This document shows, in pieces, positions 25,334-37,572 of a stretch of 64,000 bases of DNA. The notes beneath the pieces were generated by a model. It was not told the DNA's origin and ran no database searches. It was given only the letters and a program-made list of their open reading frames with translations. Position 1 is the first letter of the stretch. The number at the start of each line of letters is the position of its first letter. Source of the stretch: Vespula vulgaris (Eukaryota > Arthropoda > Insecta > Hymenoptera > Vespidae); NCBI RefSeq assembly GCF_905475345.1, contig NC_066604.1, positions 2,146,501 through 2,210,500 on the forward strand, written 5' to 3'. A program made the position numbers and the translations under genes.

Positions 25334-27609
25334 ATGGATAATAAAAATAAAGAAACTATCGCATACGTCAAGATCCCAAGGAAAGAAGAGCTGCGTTGCG
25401 TTAATTGTGAAATTGATTTCATCGAAGTTCAAAATTCGTTAGCCAAATCGAATTATCATTGGCAAACGTTAAAATGTCGGTAAGGTTAATATATTTGTCA
25501 TTATTAACGTTATTATTAATGGAAAGCTGATAGAAGTGCGTTTTAATTCTCAAAGTTGTTATTTAAGAATCTCAAGATTTACGACGTAGTTTCAATAAAA
25601 CATCGATAATTGAAGTGTTATTTAAGACATTTTTTTTCTTTAATCCAAATATTTTCGACTAACGTGAATTCGTTTTTAGATTGATTATTCATATTCTTCC
25701 GGAAATTATCGCATCTCCTATACTAGGCACAGATAATTCGATATCTATTATTGTTTCTAATGAGTTTTTAGAAACTGGTAAATTGCAGAAAACTTTACGA
25801 ACTTTAAACATGTTGGCAAGTGTTTCATATACGAAATTAATTAGGGATTAGTTTGATTTAGTTGAATAATGGAAAACATTTTTTTTTTATTTTTTTCTTA
25901 TTTTAAAGTTTAAGACTCCACAACCAGTAACAGTGGAAGGTTATATAGTTTGTCTTAATTATACGATAGAATGCAAATTATCTCCAAAATGGAATAAAGT
26001 TGGACAATATTATATTCAAGGCAAACATTTTTATACATCTATGCAAGAAATGAATGCATTAAAACTGCAGATTTCTATAAATGGTATTACAATATATTAT
26101 CGAATGATTTTTATGTATGTTTTTATATATTAGATCCTATATAAGAAAAGATTTACAGATGGAAACGTGTCATTTAGATTTCAACCGAGAAAACTCAAAA
26201 TACCATTTATACAATTAGAAGATTTTTATTTGTTACGTTCGTCAATATTAGATTTTCTAATAGATAATAATGGTTTTATCAATTTAATGGAGTTTTGTCA
26301 ATCAGTATATGTATTGCCAAGGTATTCTTGGATTTTTTGAGATTCATATAATAAGTTTTTTATTATAATAAAAAAACATTATTCTTTTAGTATGAGTATG
26401 GGAAAAGTCATATCAGTAGCTAAAAAGATTCCGTCAAGTTGTCCATTCAGAGATTACGAACAGTTACGTAGACATTGGAAAAATATGGTATAGTTTATTC
26501 TTAGATTTGATTTAGATTTATTAAATTTTTTATATAGCTGATATTATTACTTTTAGTATGGTTATCGGTTACCCAAAACTCCTGAAGGAATCATATATTA
26601 CAATATTAAATTTTCATCTCCTGGTGTTAATCATTTTATATATCCAAGCACATGTGTAGCACTTAAGCCAATACAATTGTTTCCTTGCAATGATAGTGAA
26701 TACATAATTTCTCAATTTATAGATGATATACGTAAAACAATACCTGAAATATGTGGCAAAAGATTACAAATATTGTCGCATCAAAAACAAAATATACAAT
26801 TTTTTTCGTTAAATGAAGTATGTAATAATTAATTTATTCAATATTACAGTTAATTTATTTATGTAGTACAGTGTATAGAATTTGACTAATTTTTATAGTA
26901 TACATCAAGTCTTCAGAATAAGCTGTCGTCACCAGGAGATAAGAAATCGAGCACATTTCTTTCAAATGTAAAAAATATTGAAAAAATACCAAAATCAGAG
27001 TTTTTATCAAAATATGAACATTGGTTATTAACAGATACTAATAAATCAACGAGTCAAAATTTAAAACCAACTATACATTTATCTGAAATTGAAAAAATTC
27101 ATACTACAAGTATACCAATTGCAGTTAATAATAAAAAAACTGTTCTTAATGATCTTAGAATAGATAAAATAAACAGTAATTTATTAAATTATAATGGAAC
27201 ACTTGCAACATCTTTAAATTGTGTACAGCATACAAAGAAAAAATTTCAATCTTTTGAGACTAATATAGAATCAATGCATTCAATGCAACTAAATACACAT
27301 ATCAATTCAAGAGTAAAACAAAAATTTTTGGATATAAGGAATGATAAAAAAATGGCGAGTATATATATACAAATCGTATGTTTTATTTTTATTAATAATA
27401 TCAACAAATAAGTATAATAACCTTATTTACAGAATCAAGATGTAGATATAGAAATGTTGGCAAAGCTTAACCAATTAGATCAAGTAAAATGTTCTGTTTT
27501 AAGTGATTGGCTACAGAAACATTCAATTCCGCATAAATTAAAAGAAAAGAAAGCTCAGTTAATATTAAAAGTAATAGAACATATAAAAAAGAGAAAAACT
27601 TGCAACTAG
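25334..27609 (+). CDS. C18orf63: C18orf63-like protein (DUF4708)
   Basis: Eight exons, 25334-25479, 25680-25815, 25909-26083, 26159-26321, 26391-26487, 26557-26817, 26899-27375 and 27433-27609, join in phase to 543 residues. Matching landmarks of the human C18orf63 family appear in order: an ILPEIIASPILG block, LSPKWNKVGQYYIQGKHF, YVLPSMSMGKVI, IPSSCPFRDYEQLRRHW, YGYRLP and YPSTCVALKPIQLFPC. The conserved region is residues ~1-325 and the middle is Ser/Asn/Lys-rich and probably disordered. The C-terminus (about residues 490-540) is a helical LSDWLQKHSIPHKLKEKKAQ unit resembling a SAP-type fold. Function is unknown in the literature I recall. The junction between exons 2 and 3 needs a GC-AG intron (ttg|gcaagt); no in-phase GT donor fits. 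The gene diverges from FAN. Confidence 0.85.
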
Positions 27610-27775
27610 AATAGCAAAAAATTAACAAACACATTTTAAATGCATACAATTTCATACATGTTAAAAGTCTTATATATAAATGATAGCTTTTGTTTACTTT
27701 AGATTTATAAAAAATAATAGAATTAATTTTATATCAAATATCATAAAAACAAATGTGTTACGAAATATTTCTATA
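27610..27775. other. Short convergent spacer
   Basis: Only 166 bases lie between the stop of the C18orf63-like gene and that of the ankyrin-SAM gene. The two 3' UTRs probably overlap. Confidence 0.5.
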
Positions 27776-29719
27776 TTACATTTCAATACTTTGATATGTT
27801 TTTATAGCTGTTAATATAGATATCCTTTCAGCTTCTTCTTTTATTCCAATTTCTTGTAAATCATTGTCAGAAAGCATTAGAATAAGATCCATGTCTATCT
27901 ATGTAAAAAAAAATATTTTTATTATCACTTAAGTATTTTCAACAGTTATAAATTACTTACTTCTTCTTTAAGGAATGTAGACATGTGATGACATAAACCA
28001 TAGCATTTTAAAAAAACAATCATTTTAGTTTGTTGTGAATTTAGAACCATTCCTCTTGGTGGAGTTCTGTAACGTGGAGGTGTAGGTGTTTTGTCACCAG
28101 ATACATTTTCATCATTAATATATTCAGGAACATTTGGTGACTGTGTAGGACTAAATTCTGGTATAAATTCAAGGGTAGTATTATGATCATTTTGAACAGA
28201 TGTGAGGTCTAAGTCTGCTGGTCGTATAGACTGTAATCTTTGAAGGAATTATTATTTATTATCATTCTTGAAAAAAATATTACTATTTTAAATATAATTG
28301 ATTTATTGTACCTTTTAAGCATTACAGTAGGTGAATGTTTTGAATCTTTTGTAGATGTACAGAATTCTAGCAATTTATTATATTCTGCTTCAGTTTCTGT
28401 CATAAATGGATTTTTTTCATCATTTTCATTAATGGTGGCTAAATTTGTACAATTTTTCACAAAATATATATTTGGAGAAGTAGGAAATTCTGTGTTAGAA
28501 ATGTCTAAGAAAGTAGGTGATATTAGACTTGGTTCTGATGTAGCTGCAGATAACAAGTTAATACTAAGACATTCTAAATGTTTTTCTTTGTAATTACTCT
28601 CCAGAGTTTTCATTAAATTAGATTGATTACTTGTATCAGTATGATATGTACCAATATTTATTAAAGGGATATTATTATTATTATTTTTCTTGTCGTCGTT
28701 GTTATTTAAAATATCGTCTTTATTATTAAAATCCTTTAGCATTTGTACAATATATTGGGATTTATTTTTATATTCACTTATAGTATCATTATTGTTTGAT
28801 TCATTTTTTATTGGAATGTCATTTGATTCATCATTCCAATAATCCTCGATTTCACCATAGCATCTTGCCAACTTTGCTATTTCTGGTACTGTCGACTGTT
28901 TCATCATAATGTGTGTATATTCATCTATAAGATAGTTTGAATATCTTTGTATTTTGTTAATTAGTATATAAAATATAGATTGTATAAAAAAAATAAATAT
29001 ATCTTACTGGCTTTAGAAACATCTAGACCCATATCAATCAAAGAAAAAAACAAATCTTTATCATTTTTCAATGCAGCTATACATAGTGGACTAATGTCAT
29101 CATTCACTGCATTTATTAATGTAGACGGACAAATTTCATATATCATTTGCAACATTTCTTTACTTATTGCACAAGCTATACCAACTACTGACATTCCTGT
29201 AAAATATATAAAAAATTTGTATTTACAGATATCATACTGAATTTATACTATCTTTGTAACATCATTTGTAATAAATTATTAATTTTTATATTCTAAGAAA
29301 AGAAGCTAGTAGTGACTTACCAAGATAAGTTGAATCATTTACATTTGATTTTTGTTGTAAAAGTAATTTAACAGTATCAATATTTCTATTTCGAATAGCT
29401 TGCATCAAAGGTGTCCAACCAAATTTATTTTTTCTATTAATAACTTGATGATGTTCTTTTTTCTGTAAAATTTCTTTAATGATATCAGAACACCCATATG
29501 CTGCACTAATGTGTAATAAATTTTCACCATAATTATTAACAGCATTCAAAGTATATTCTGAAATATATAATTTAATGTTTTATTGACCATAAAAAAATGT
29601 AAAGAAAATACATTAACTTTACCTTGTGTACGTAACAACTTTATAACTGTTGATTCTATCGCTTTTTTTGAATCTTCTGCTTCTCTATCATTTCCAATGA
29701 TATTTTTCTGAGTGTCCAT
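27776..29719 (-). CDS. Ankyrin-repeat and SAM-domain protein
   Basis: Six minus-strand exons, 29623-29719, 29321-29557, 29008-29196, 28312-28924, 27961-28237 and 27776-27898, join in phase to 511 residues. Ankyrin repeats are visible from residue ~38 (NAVNNYGENLLHISAAYGCS, then GWTPLMQAIRNRNIDTVKLL, then DDISPLCIAALKNDKDLFFS). The middle (~175-440) is Asn/Asp/Ser-rich with poly-Asn. The C-terminus, residues ~445-507, is a SAM domain: MIVFLKCYGLCHHMSTFL, then IDMDLILMLSDNDLQEIGI. This layout recalls ANKS3, but the coiled coil that follows the SAM domain in vertebrate ANKS3 is absent. ASZ1/GASZ and ANKS4B/USH1G are alternatives, so no symbol is given. It probably acts as a scaffold by family. 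It diverges from Trl. Confidence 0.85.
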
Positions 29720-30804
29720 TATTTTAACTCTTTTAATTAATCCTTATGGTATAAATATCGAAGATAATAGTAATTATAACGTTTAATCTCTAACAAAAGA
29801 TATATGATATCGAGCTTGTAAATATTTTCTTTTATGACCTTATAATGAATATACATATGTCATAATTAAAAAAATGTTTTTTCATAGATATTTATATTAT
29901 TTTAATTTTATCTATCAATAAATAGAGATTTATATAATTTTTATTATTTTATATAGTTTTATTTAGTTTATAAAAAAATGTAACAATTTATATATCATTT
30001 TGTTATCATTCGAATTATTGTAGCATTTGAATTTTGGCGCTTCCTCGACTCATACGTCACATCCGTAAAACTTTGTAAAGAACATGCCGGCTAGGTGGTG
30101 GCAGCACAGTATCACGCAGTGTGACGTTCGAAATGATTTCTGCCAGCGTTTGAATTTCACTTGAGGAATCTCATAGACGCTTATCTATTTAATTAAAACT
30201 CCTATGCATTCACAATGCGTAATATTGTACCATAAGTTTTTAATATCGGTAGAGTGCATGATTCGAGTCGATGTGTTTGAAATAAGTCGGACTAGTGATC
30301 ACTTTAATCTATTGTAACTCACGCTCGGTTGACCCTGTTTTTATACTTTCACCAACCTATTTTCATACATTCATAGCAGTAAGTGTTCCACGACGACAAT
30401 GTATTTGTAAAAAGAAGTTTTTAGTTAGTTTCATGGTGTTTTTCGTTAAAACTTGTGATATTTGTTAGGTTAGCTTAAAGACGACGCTGAGGTCAAATTT
30501 GTTGGGGTGGGGGCACTAATTAAGCAAATGTGGAAGGGGGAAACGGGCAAGCATCGCTACCGTTAGCGAATGATTTTTCCGGATATTTATCAAAGTTGTT
30601 CATTCTTCTCTGTCACAAAATGTAAATTTACATGACTCTTTGCATAATCATCTTGAAAGTATAGTGTTATAAGCTTAATAAACCCTATTTTACAACAATA
30701 TGGAGATAGTGGACTACTTACTAACATAAAAGAATCTCCTAAGTGTATTTAAGAGTTAATATCATAATGTGCCATGCTCACATGTTCTTATTTTGAATCA
30801 CAGA
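29720..30804. promoter_or_regulatory. Divergent promoter and 5' UTR, ankyrin-SAM / Trl
   Basis: Two divergent starts are separated by 1.1 kb. The part 30030-30560 is more GC-rich than its surroundings and probably holds the transcription starts and non-coding first exon(s) of Trl. The Trl coding exon itself appears to open with a splice acceptor, gaatcacag at 30795-30803, two bases before the ATG, so the 5' UTR is likely spliced. Confidence 0.5.
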
Positions 30805-32713
30805 ATGGGGAGCAGCAGTCAGTTGTATAGTCTCTCGTGGGGAGAATTTAGCTCGTCTTTGGCTTCTGCCGTACAGTTACTTAGAGGACATGGAGATTTA
30901 GTGGATGTAACATTAGCAGCAGGAGGGCGTAGCTTTCCTGCACACAAGATCGTGCTCTCGGCGGCAAGTCCCTTTTTGCTGGATTTACTGAAGGTTACAT
31001 CGATATTTTTTATAAATTATAACATTTGATATTAGGATGTAATCAAGCGTTTCAGTTTTATATTTGTAACATGCGAATTGTTTTCGATACAGAGTACACC
31101 TTGTCAACATCCAGTAGTTATGCTAGCAGGTATTGGAGCAGATGATTTAGAATCATTATTGGAGTTTGTTTATCGGGGTGAAGTCAGCGTCGAACCATCT
31201 CAACTACCATCTCTTCTTCAAGCTGCTCATTGTTTGTGTATTCATGGTTTAACCCCACCAACAATATTAACAGAAGTAGGTGCTTACATATTCATGTAGT
31301 TTTAAGTACTTGTATAGATACATGTTACATACTTTGTATCTCATAAAATTAGAGTTAAAAAAAGAATTAATTATATGTATTAGAGCGGCGAAGAAGTACC
31401 TGTATCTGCAATACCTGCAGCAAATGAAGGTTTATCTCGAGAAACTCTTAGTTCTTACTTTCCTTTAAAGAGGAGGAAAAAGAGAAGAAAGTCATCTTCG
31501 TCTTCAGGAAAGTGGGCACGTGGAAACATGACTAATGACAGTGAAAACAGGCATTTAAATACACATACAGATGATCATGGAACAACAGATTATGATCCAA
31601 AGGATATCGATGCTCATCATGGAGATGACACAGGTGAGATAAAATTTCTCATGCCTGTACAATCGCTTTATTTGTTGCACTAAATAATTGAAATATGATA
31701 TCATAAAAAATTGTACAGTTAGTTATAAATTTGTTACTACGGAAAATTAAGTTAAAAAGAGAGAAGTCAAGACATTCTCATATTAAATCCATAAAAATTT
31801 CCTAGCCAATACGCGTTTTTATTATGCGAGTGAAGATATTCCAATAGCAACAGCAAAACAATTAATTTGTGTTTTGTGTCCGATATATTAATTTATCTAG
31901 CATTATCTGTGAGATGTATGAAATCTCTTTAGGTTATCCTTTTTATTAATACGGACACAAGCACAACCATCGGTTGGGTTGAACTGCAATTTTAATTGGT
32001 AATGCCATATGTTATAATATCTAAGACAGAAATTTCAGATACGAAGGTCAGTTCAGCCCTGCATGGTAACATTGTGTTTGTGTCTGTTAGCAGCAAGCGA
32101 TCAGTTGGGATATACGAATCATCAGGGTAGCCATTCACCTCCTTCCAAAGAGGCAAAACCAGTAACTACAGAAAATTCTCAAGCAGGAGCCCATCAGGAA
32201 CATACGTCAGATAGTGAACAACACTTACAGACACTGACGCCGATACAACCATATTCACCACTGCATATACCTCAGTTTCCTGGTTCAATGAACATGGGCT
32301 ACCCATCAGGAGTACCGCTCCCACTCACGCAGGGATCGGCAGCTGGGACGCCTACGTGTACTCTATCAGGAAGTTTAAAAGTTCGTGGTGCTTCAGATTG
32401 TCCAGGCATTTGTCCACTTTGTGGTGCTACGTTACGTCAAGCAAGAAATTTGCGCAGGCATCTTTTATCGTCTTGCAAGTGTCGATTTAGTAATCATCCA
32501 TTACAAAGTCCATTGACCGATCCACTGATGATCGAAGTTAAACCAGAAGTCGAGGTAACGGAATACAGTGAGCAATCAGCCAATCATGGAACTGACAGTG
32601 GAAATAGTGAACGAATAATTTGTAAACCCAGTCCACTTCCTTCGCCCGTCTCGCGCGAATCAAACGTTGTATCTCCCCGCAGCAACGTACCATCGCCGAC
32701 TATAGCCAGATGA
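30805..32713 (+). CDS. Trl: GAGA factor Trithorax-like, isoform with C2HC zinc finger
   Basis: Exons 30805-30993, 31093-31275, 31384-31633 and 32091-32713 join in phase to 414 residues. Exons 1-2 encode the BTB/POZ domain (residues 1-124): YSLSWGEF, HGDLVDVTLAAGGRSFPAHK, LSAASPFLLDLLK, FVYRGEVSVE and LPSLLQAAHCL are diagnostic of Drosophila GAF. Exon 3 carries a basic run (KRRKKRRKSSSSSGK), likely a nuclear signal or DNA-contact patch. The last exon encodes one finger, CPLCGATLRQARNLRRHLLS then SCKC, that is C-x2-C-x12-H-x4-C. GAF binds GAGAG sites, opens chromatin and supports paused promoters and trithorax-group action. The last exon has a tandem acceptor (tagcag at 32088-32093), so one Ala can be gained or lost. 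No long Gln tract is present, unlike in the fly. Confidence 0.93.
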
Positions 32714-33108
32714 AAATATCGGATAAAGTTGAAAGACAGGATTTAGCACTAGTGGTGTTATTGCTCGAATCAGTTCAACTGCTTCATTTAAAAGAACATC
32801 ACGCGTTTCGATTAATTTTTCCCACCTAATAAGCCGACGAAGTCTTGATTTTCTCATTTATTTAGCAGCTCGTTTACGTACTTATTCAATATAAGTTTTA
32901 TATTTTATACAAGTTTATAATAATATAATTAATTATATATTGCGATTTCATTTCAATCATCCAACGACAAGAGATTATTATAACGTTTATGTTATGTTTA
33001 TATATTTCTCGTATTAATTTCTTCTTTTCAGTTATATGTTCCTTCGGATAACCATAAATTATGTTATGCGCGGCCTGAGATATTTATAATTCATTTCATC
33101 TCGTATAG

Positions 33109-33197
33109 AATCTTCCACGATAGTAAGTAAGAGCAGTATCCTAGGGTTAATGGGAGTAGCAGTCGATAAAAATCGTAGTCATAGTGCAAGGGATGGG
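33109..33197 (+). CDS. Possible alternative Trl exon
   Basis: After the acceptor ctcgtatag the sequence reads, in phase with Trl exon 3, ESSTIVSKSSILGLMGVAVD then KNRSHSARDG and ends at gatggg|gtatgt. The reading looks protein-like. Its end phase does not fit the next Trl exon at 34131, so it could only be a terminal exon (stop TAA around 33230) or a chance frame. Weak support. Confidence 0.25.
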
Positions 33198-33874
33198 GTA
33201 TGTATAGTAAAATGTGCTCCGAATTTTTAACATCTTAATGATACTAAATCATTTTCACAAAACTCGCATATATATATATATATATGTATATATATATTTA
33301 TATATATATACACATACATATATGTATATTTCCTTTTTGTATAAAGTTATTCAATTATTTTCTCATATTCGTTTCGTATCATAATTCATTTATCAAAATA
33401 CTTTCGTTTTATAAATAAATATTTTAATGTTAAAATCATACAGAAGAGAGAAGAATTCAATCGTATAATAAGAATCTTGATCCATCAATAGTCATATCAT
33501 AAAGTAAGATGTTCAACATCATTGAGAAAATTTGCACATTCCTTAGCGTTTTATAATTACAGGAATTGTATGCAGAGACTATTGAAGGGTCCTAATATAG
33601 ATAGAGATTTTCATATACATATACTCTATAAATTATTATAAGCGGTAACACATCGTATAGTTAATTTTTCCTGCGTTTGTAAATAAAGAACATATATGTG
33701 ATATCATTTTTTAATAACAATATAGATATTACGAAAGGAGAACCTGTTACGTTATGTATTTTGTAATTAATAATACTGTGTTGGGCAAATGTATTAATGC
33801 ACAATGCATCCTGGCAATTCGTTTTGGTATTATTAAGTTGTACCGATGACATTTATTTTAGAATTTAGTCAAAG

Positions 33875-33877
<3 letters not shown>

Positions 33878-33924
<47 letters not shown>
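33878..33924 (+). repeat. (TA)n microsatellite in Trl intron
   Basis: A perfect alternating TA run of about 46 bases, about 200 bases before the alternative zinc-finger exon of Trl. Confidence 0.95.
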
Positions 33925-33927
<3 letters not shown>

Positions 33928-34130
33928 GAATTTACATAATACAAGATATTTTAATAACAGCAAAAAAATTGTGTATGTGTGTGTGTGGCACTGCTTCATT
34001 CTTATATCTCTCTTTCTATATATGTATATATATCGTTGGATATGTATACACCTATGTGTATGAAATAGGTAATATCATTCGTATGTCGATGTTTCTATGT
34101 AAGATACACTCCTCATGAAATTAATTTTAG

Positions 34131-34890
34131 GAGATGGACAATCCAAAACACGGAACATGTCGGATCAACCGATATCTTGTCCACTATGTGGTGCGATGTT
34201 ACGTCAATCGAGGAACTTGAGAAGACACTTGGAACTTCTTCACTTTGGACTTGGAAATGGTAGCAAAGCTGGCCTACATGTGAGACATCGAAGGAACGAC
34301 AGAGGTGGAAATTATTTTAGACCTTCCTTGCCATGTATTCGTACACCACACGCACCAAGAACGGACTCTCATCATCCAAGAGCTAATGAACACTCGGACT
34401 TCCCTACGATGACACCTTTATCTGTACCTTCTACGGTGAGCTCTGGTACGTCGAGTATATAATGTATTATCCCGGTGACAGATTATTACGACGAGCTCAT
34501 CATCGTCTTGACGATCGATTCGAAAGTAAGACAAAATTTAAGGAAAAGGAAGAAGATACGACAAATATTTTTTTGTTTTCTTTTTTTCAAACAAATCTAG
34601 GCAATCTCATGGGACCGGGTTCAAGTGTATTAGGATCGGCTGAACAGAATGCACATTCCTTATCTACGGTTTCGGCTACTTCCTGCGGTGTTTCCATGGG
34701 ACCAGCCAACAATGGGATTTATACGTCAGATACTAGTGCCAGTATGCTGGGCTGTTTACTACCGTCTTTGCCTTCACTGCCCTCTCTTTCGTCTCCTCAT
34801 GATGTTTTCCGACATGGTGAAATGTTACGAGCATATCATGATCCTTCGAGACAACATGCTAGACATTTGCAACGTACCGACGTTACCTAA
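34131..34890 (+). CDS. Trl: Trl alternative 3' exons with canonical C2H2 finger
   Basis: Exons 34131-34445 and 34601-34890 splice in phase onto Trl exon 3 (end 31633, phase 1), giving a 408-residue isoform. The acceptor is ttaattttag. The first exon encodes SDQPISCPLCGAMLRQSRNL followed by RRHLELLHF, a C-x2-C-x12-H-x4-H finger closer to Drosophila GAF than the one in the 32.1 kb exon. Basic residues flank it (HVRHRRNDRGG). The donor g|gtacgt at 34446 keeps frame into the last exon; the stronger-looking gtgagc at 34436 would give an early stop. The tail is Ser/Leu-rich (LPSLPSLPSLSSP) and ends at TAA 34888-34890. The upstream exons shared with the other isoform encode the BTB domain. Confidence 0.88.
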
Positions 34891-36033
34891 TTTTTAGGTT
34901 TAGCGTTAAGGGACACTTGCGTTTTAACGTATCTATAATTTTATTACTTTCTTGGATCATTATTTTATTATCGATTTGACTTTATTTGATATAATTTCTT
35001 TTCTTTTTTTTTTGTTTAATTTCTATTGACGCAATTAATAATTTTTTCCTCTTTCTCTCTCTCTTTATATTTCACTATCTTTTGCAAAACTAGGTGGGAA
35101 AAGTGCTTTTTTTATATTTATCGTAATATTTGCAAATTTAGTTGATATTTTCTTTTTTTTGTAACAAGGTCTACGGATTAATTAATTAATTAATTAATTA
35201 AGTAATTAATTATGCTTCTCTCGTAATTGTGTATCTCGTAGAAGAGGCAAATTCTATTTTTCTTTCTTTTTTTTTTTATCTTTTTCTTTGGTTTTCTTTT
35301 TAATGGGAAATAGGATATAACTATTTACTCTGTGCAGATTCGTCGTACGATAGGCAAGTTAGATTTATGATTTTATTCATTATATATATATATATAAACA
35401 ATTATATTTGATATATTATATATTTATATATATATATATCTATATATATATATATGTATATACACATACACACACATACATTATACATATATTATATATA
35501 TTATATAATATATAATATATATATATATGTATAAGGAGCCTGATAGTTGGAATCTACAACTATATTATTTCTTTTATACACGTTGTACATAAATATTGTA
35601 CAAAGTGATAAAAAAAAAGCAAGGTATCAGAATGTAAAACACAACCTGGATCGTAATGTTACCATTTTATTATATAAACATACATAGACAAGAAGTCAAG
35701 TAAAATAGAATGCTTCGAAAAACGATATATAGATATATATATCGATAAAAATCGAATTTCATTTTGACCAGATTGTATATTATTCAGTATATCAATTTTA
35801 TGATGATCTGTATAAAAATTCTTTTTAAAAAAGATAACATCGAATGAATGAATGAATGAACTAACAAATTATATCTAAGGCTAGATACATTTGTGGATCC
35901 CTTTTTTTTTTAATTTTTTTTTTCTTTTTCTGAAAAAAAAAGAAATATTATAAACGATTCTATGGCAGTGATTCCTTTCGAAAAGTTTTCTCTTCGTATC
36001 CTCGAAATTAATCGAGGAATTTTCAAAGGAAAT
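34891..36033. other. Convergent region between Trl and the minus-strand gene
   Basis: Mostly Trl 3' UTR or spacer. It includes an attaattaatt run at 35179-35213 and long TA-rich tracts at 35382-35530. No ORF is supported. Confidence 0.55.
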
Positions 36034-37525
36034 TCAAACGACTAAATTCATTTCCTCTTGTTGTTCAGTATGACCGAGTACAAATGGCCAGTTCCTGTTC
36101 GATATCCTTTCAAGTTCACCACGTAAAAGCCTTAATAGATCGTCGATGCATTTGACCTCGTGTATATCTTGTCTCAATTTCGATGCATTCGACGATAAAT
36201 CAAGCAACTTTTCTTCTTCGTACTAAAAAGTCAAGAATCATTATTAAGAGAGAAAAAGGGATAATGACGACAAGTAGATTATCATACCTCGAAGTCCTTC
36301 CTAAGTTCGCAAATATCCTTGAAGATATCCTTACTCGCATGCTGAAGACTCTCGACACGTTTTCGAAGATAATGGACAGATTTCTCTGGTTCTCCAAGGA
36401 CAGGTGGTACGTTTCCATCGGTCTCGATGGTAAGAGCTAATCTTGTTAAATGATCGTGAGAAGAGGTTTTATCACAGAAACGATCGTCGTCCAAAAGGAT
36501 CCGAGCTCTTTCTGGATTACTTTCGAGTTCCTGTAGGATCGATACAACTTCGTTTATGGCTGTAGATCGTGCCTGGAAAGAGATAAAAAAGTAATAAAAA
36601 AAGAAAAAAAAAATGAAAAATGAAGAAAATCATAATTATTTTCACACACGTTTACATTTATTTAATATATTAATATAGATTTTTTGAGATGGTCTCGAAA
36701 TGATTTCTTTTTTCTTTTTTTGCCTTCTTTTCTCTTTTCTCTACATTCTTCTTTTTTTCCAGAGGAGTATTCGATAGAAATAGAACATACCTGGACAAAG
36801 TCACTGCCACAACCACCGGATGTCAGAGGAAGTTCGTCGCAAAGATAAAGAGGATTCATTTGTGTCTCACTTTGTGTTTCGGAACTCCAATCGTTGCTTT
36901 GAATGCCAGAAGTATCTTCGACTGATGATCGACGAGTTGCTTGCTTCTTTAAATCGTCCCAGGTAACACTTAGTCTTTCGTAACTCGATCTATTGCTATT
37001 GACCGTATCTGCTATTGAACCTTTCGAAGCTTCGATCGATTGTGTCCTCTTGAGCACGGCGTCATCCTGAAGGATGTCCGTCGTATTAACGTCGACATTA
37101 GACGTACTCGTTCTAGTTACTTGAATCTCTGAATTATCCTCGTACGACTCGAGCAAAGCTCTTAAACGTGGACCACCTGGAATATTAAAATTCATTATTG
37201 TTACTTGTTGTTAATAGATCTTATATCAAACTCAATTGTTTATATAAAAGGATAGATTTATATATAAATAATTTATGGAAAGGATGGATTTGTGTATCTT
37301 GGAGAACGATTGAACCCCTATATTTTTTTTTTTTTATATTTCTTTATACATATATATTTTTTTCTTTTTTTTTATATAAATTTTTTTCGTATAAAGAAAA
37401 AAATGATATAGATGGTTGATTAAATCTGACATAAAACCAATGTCAGGATGTATCGTTTTATTCCGAAGAGTCACTCGTGAGAGATAAAAATAGATTTCAA
37501 CGTGCGTCAGAGAGAAAAAGAGAGA

Positions 37526-37572
<47 letters not shown>

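Noticed and set aside
34436..34462. Alternative stop at 34462 as the end of the C2H2 Trl isoform
   Set aside because: Splicing at 34446 to 34601 keeps the frame and adds 96 protein-like residues; read-through remains possible as a minor form.
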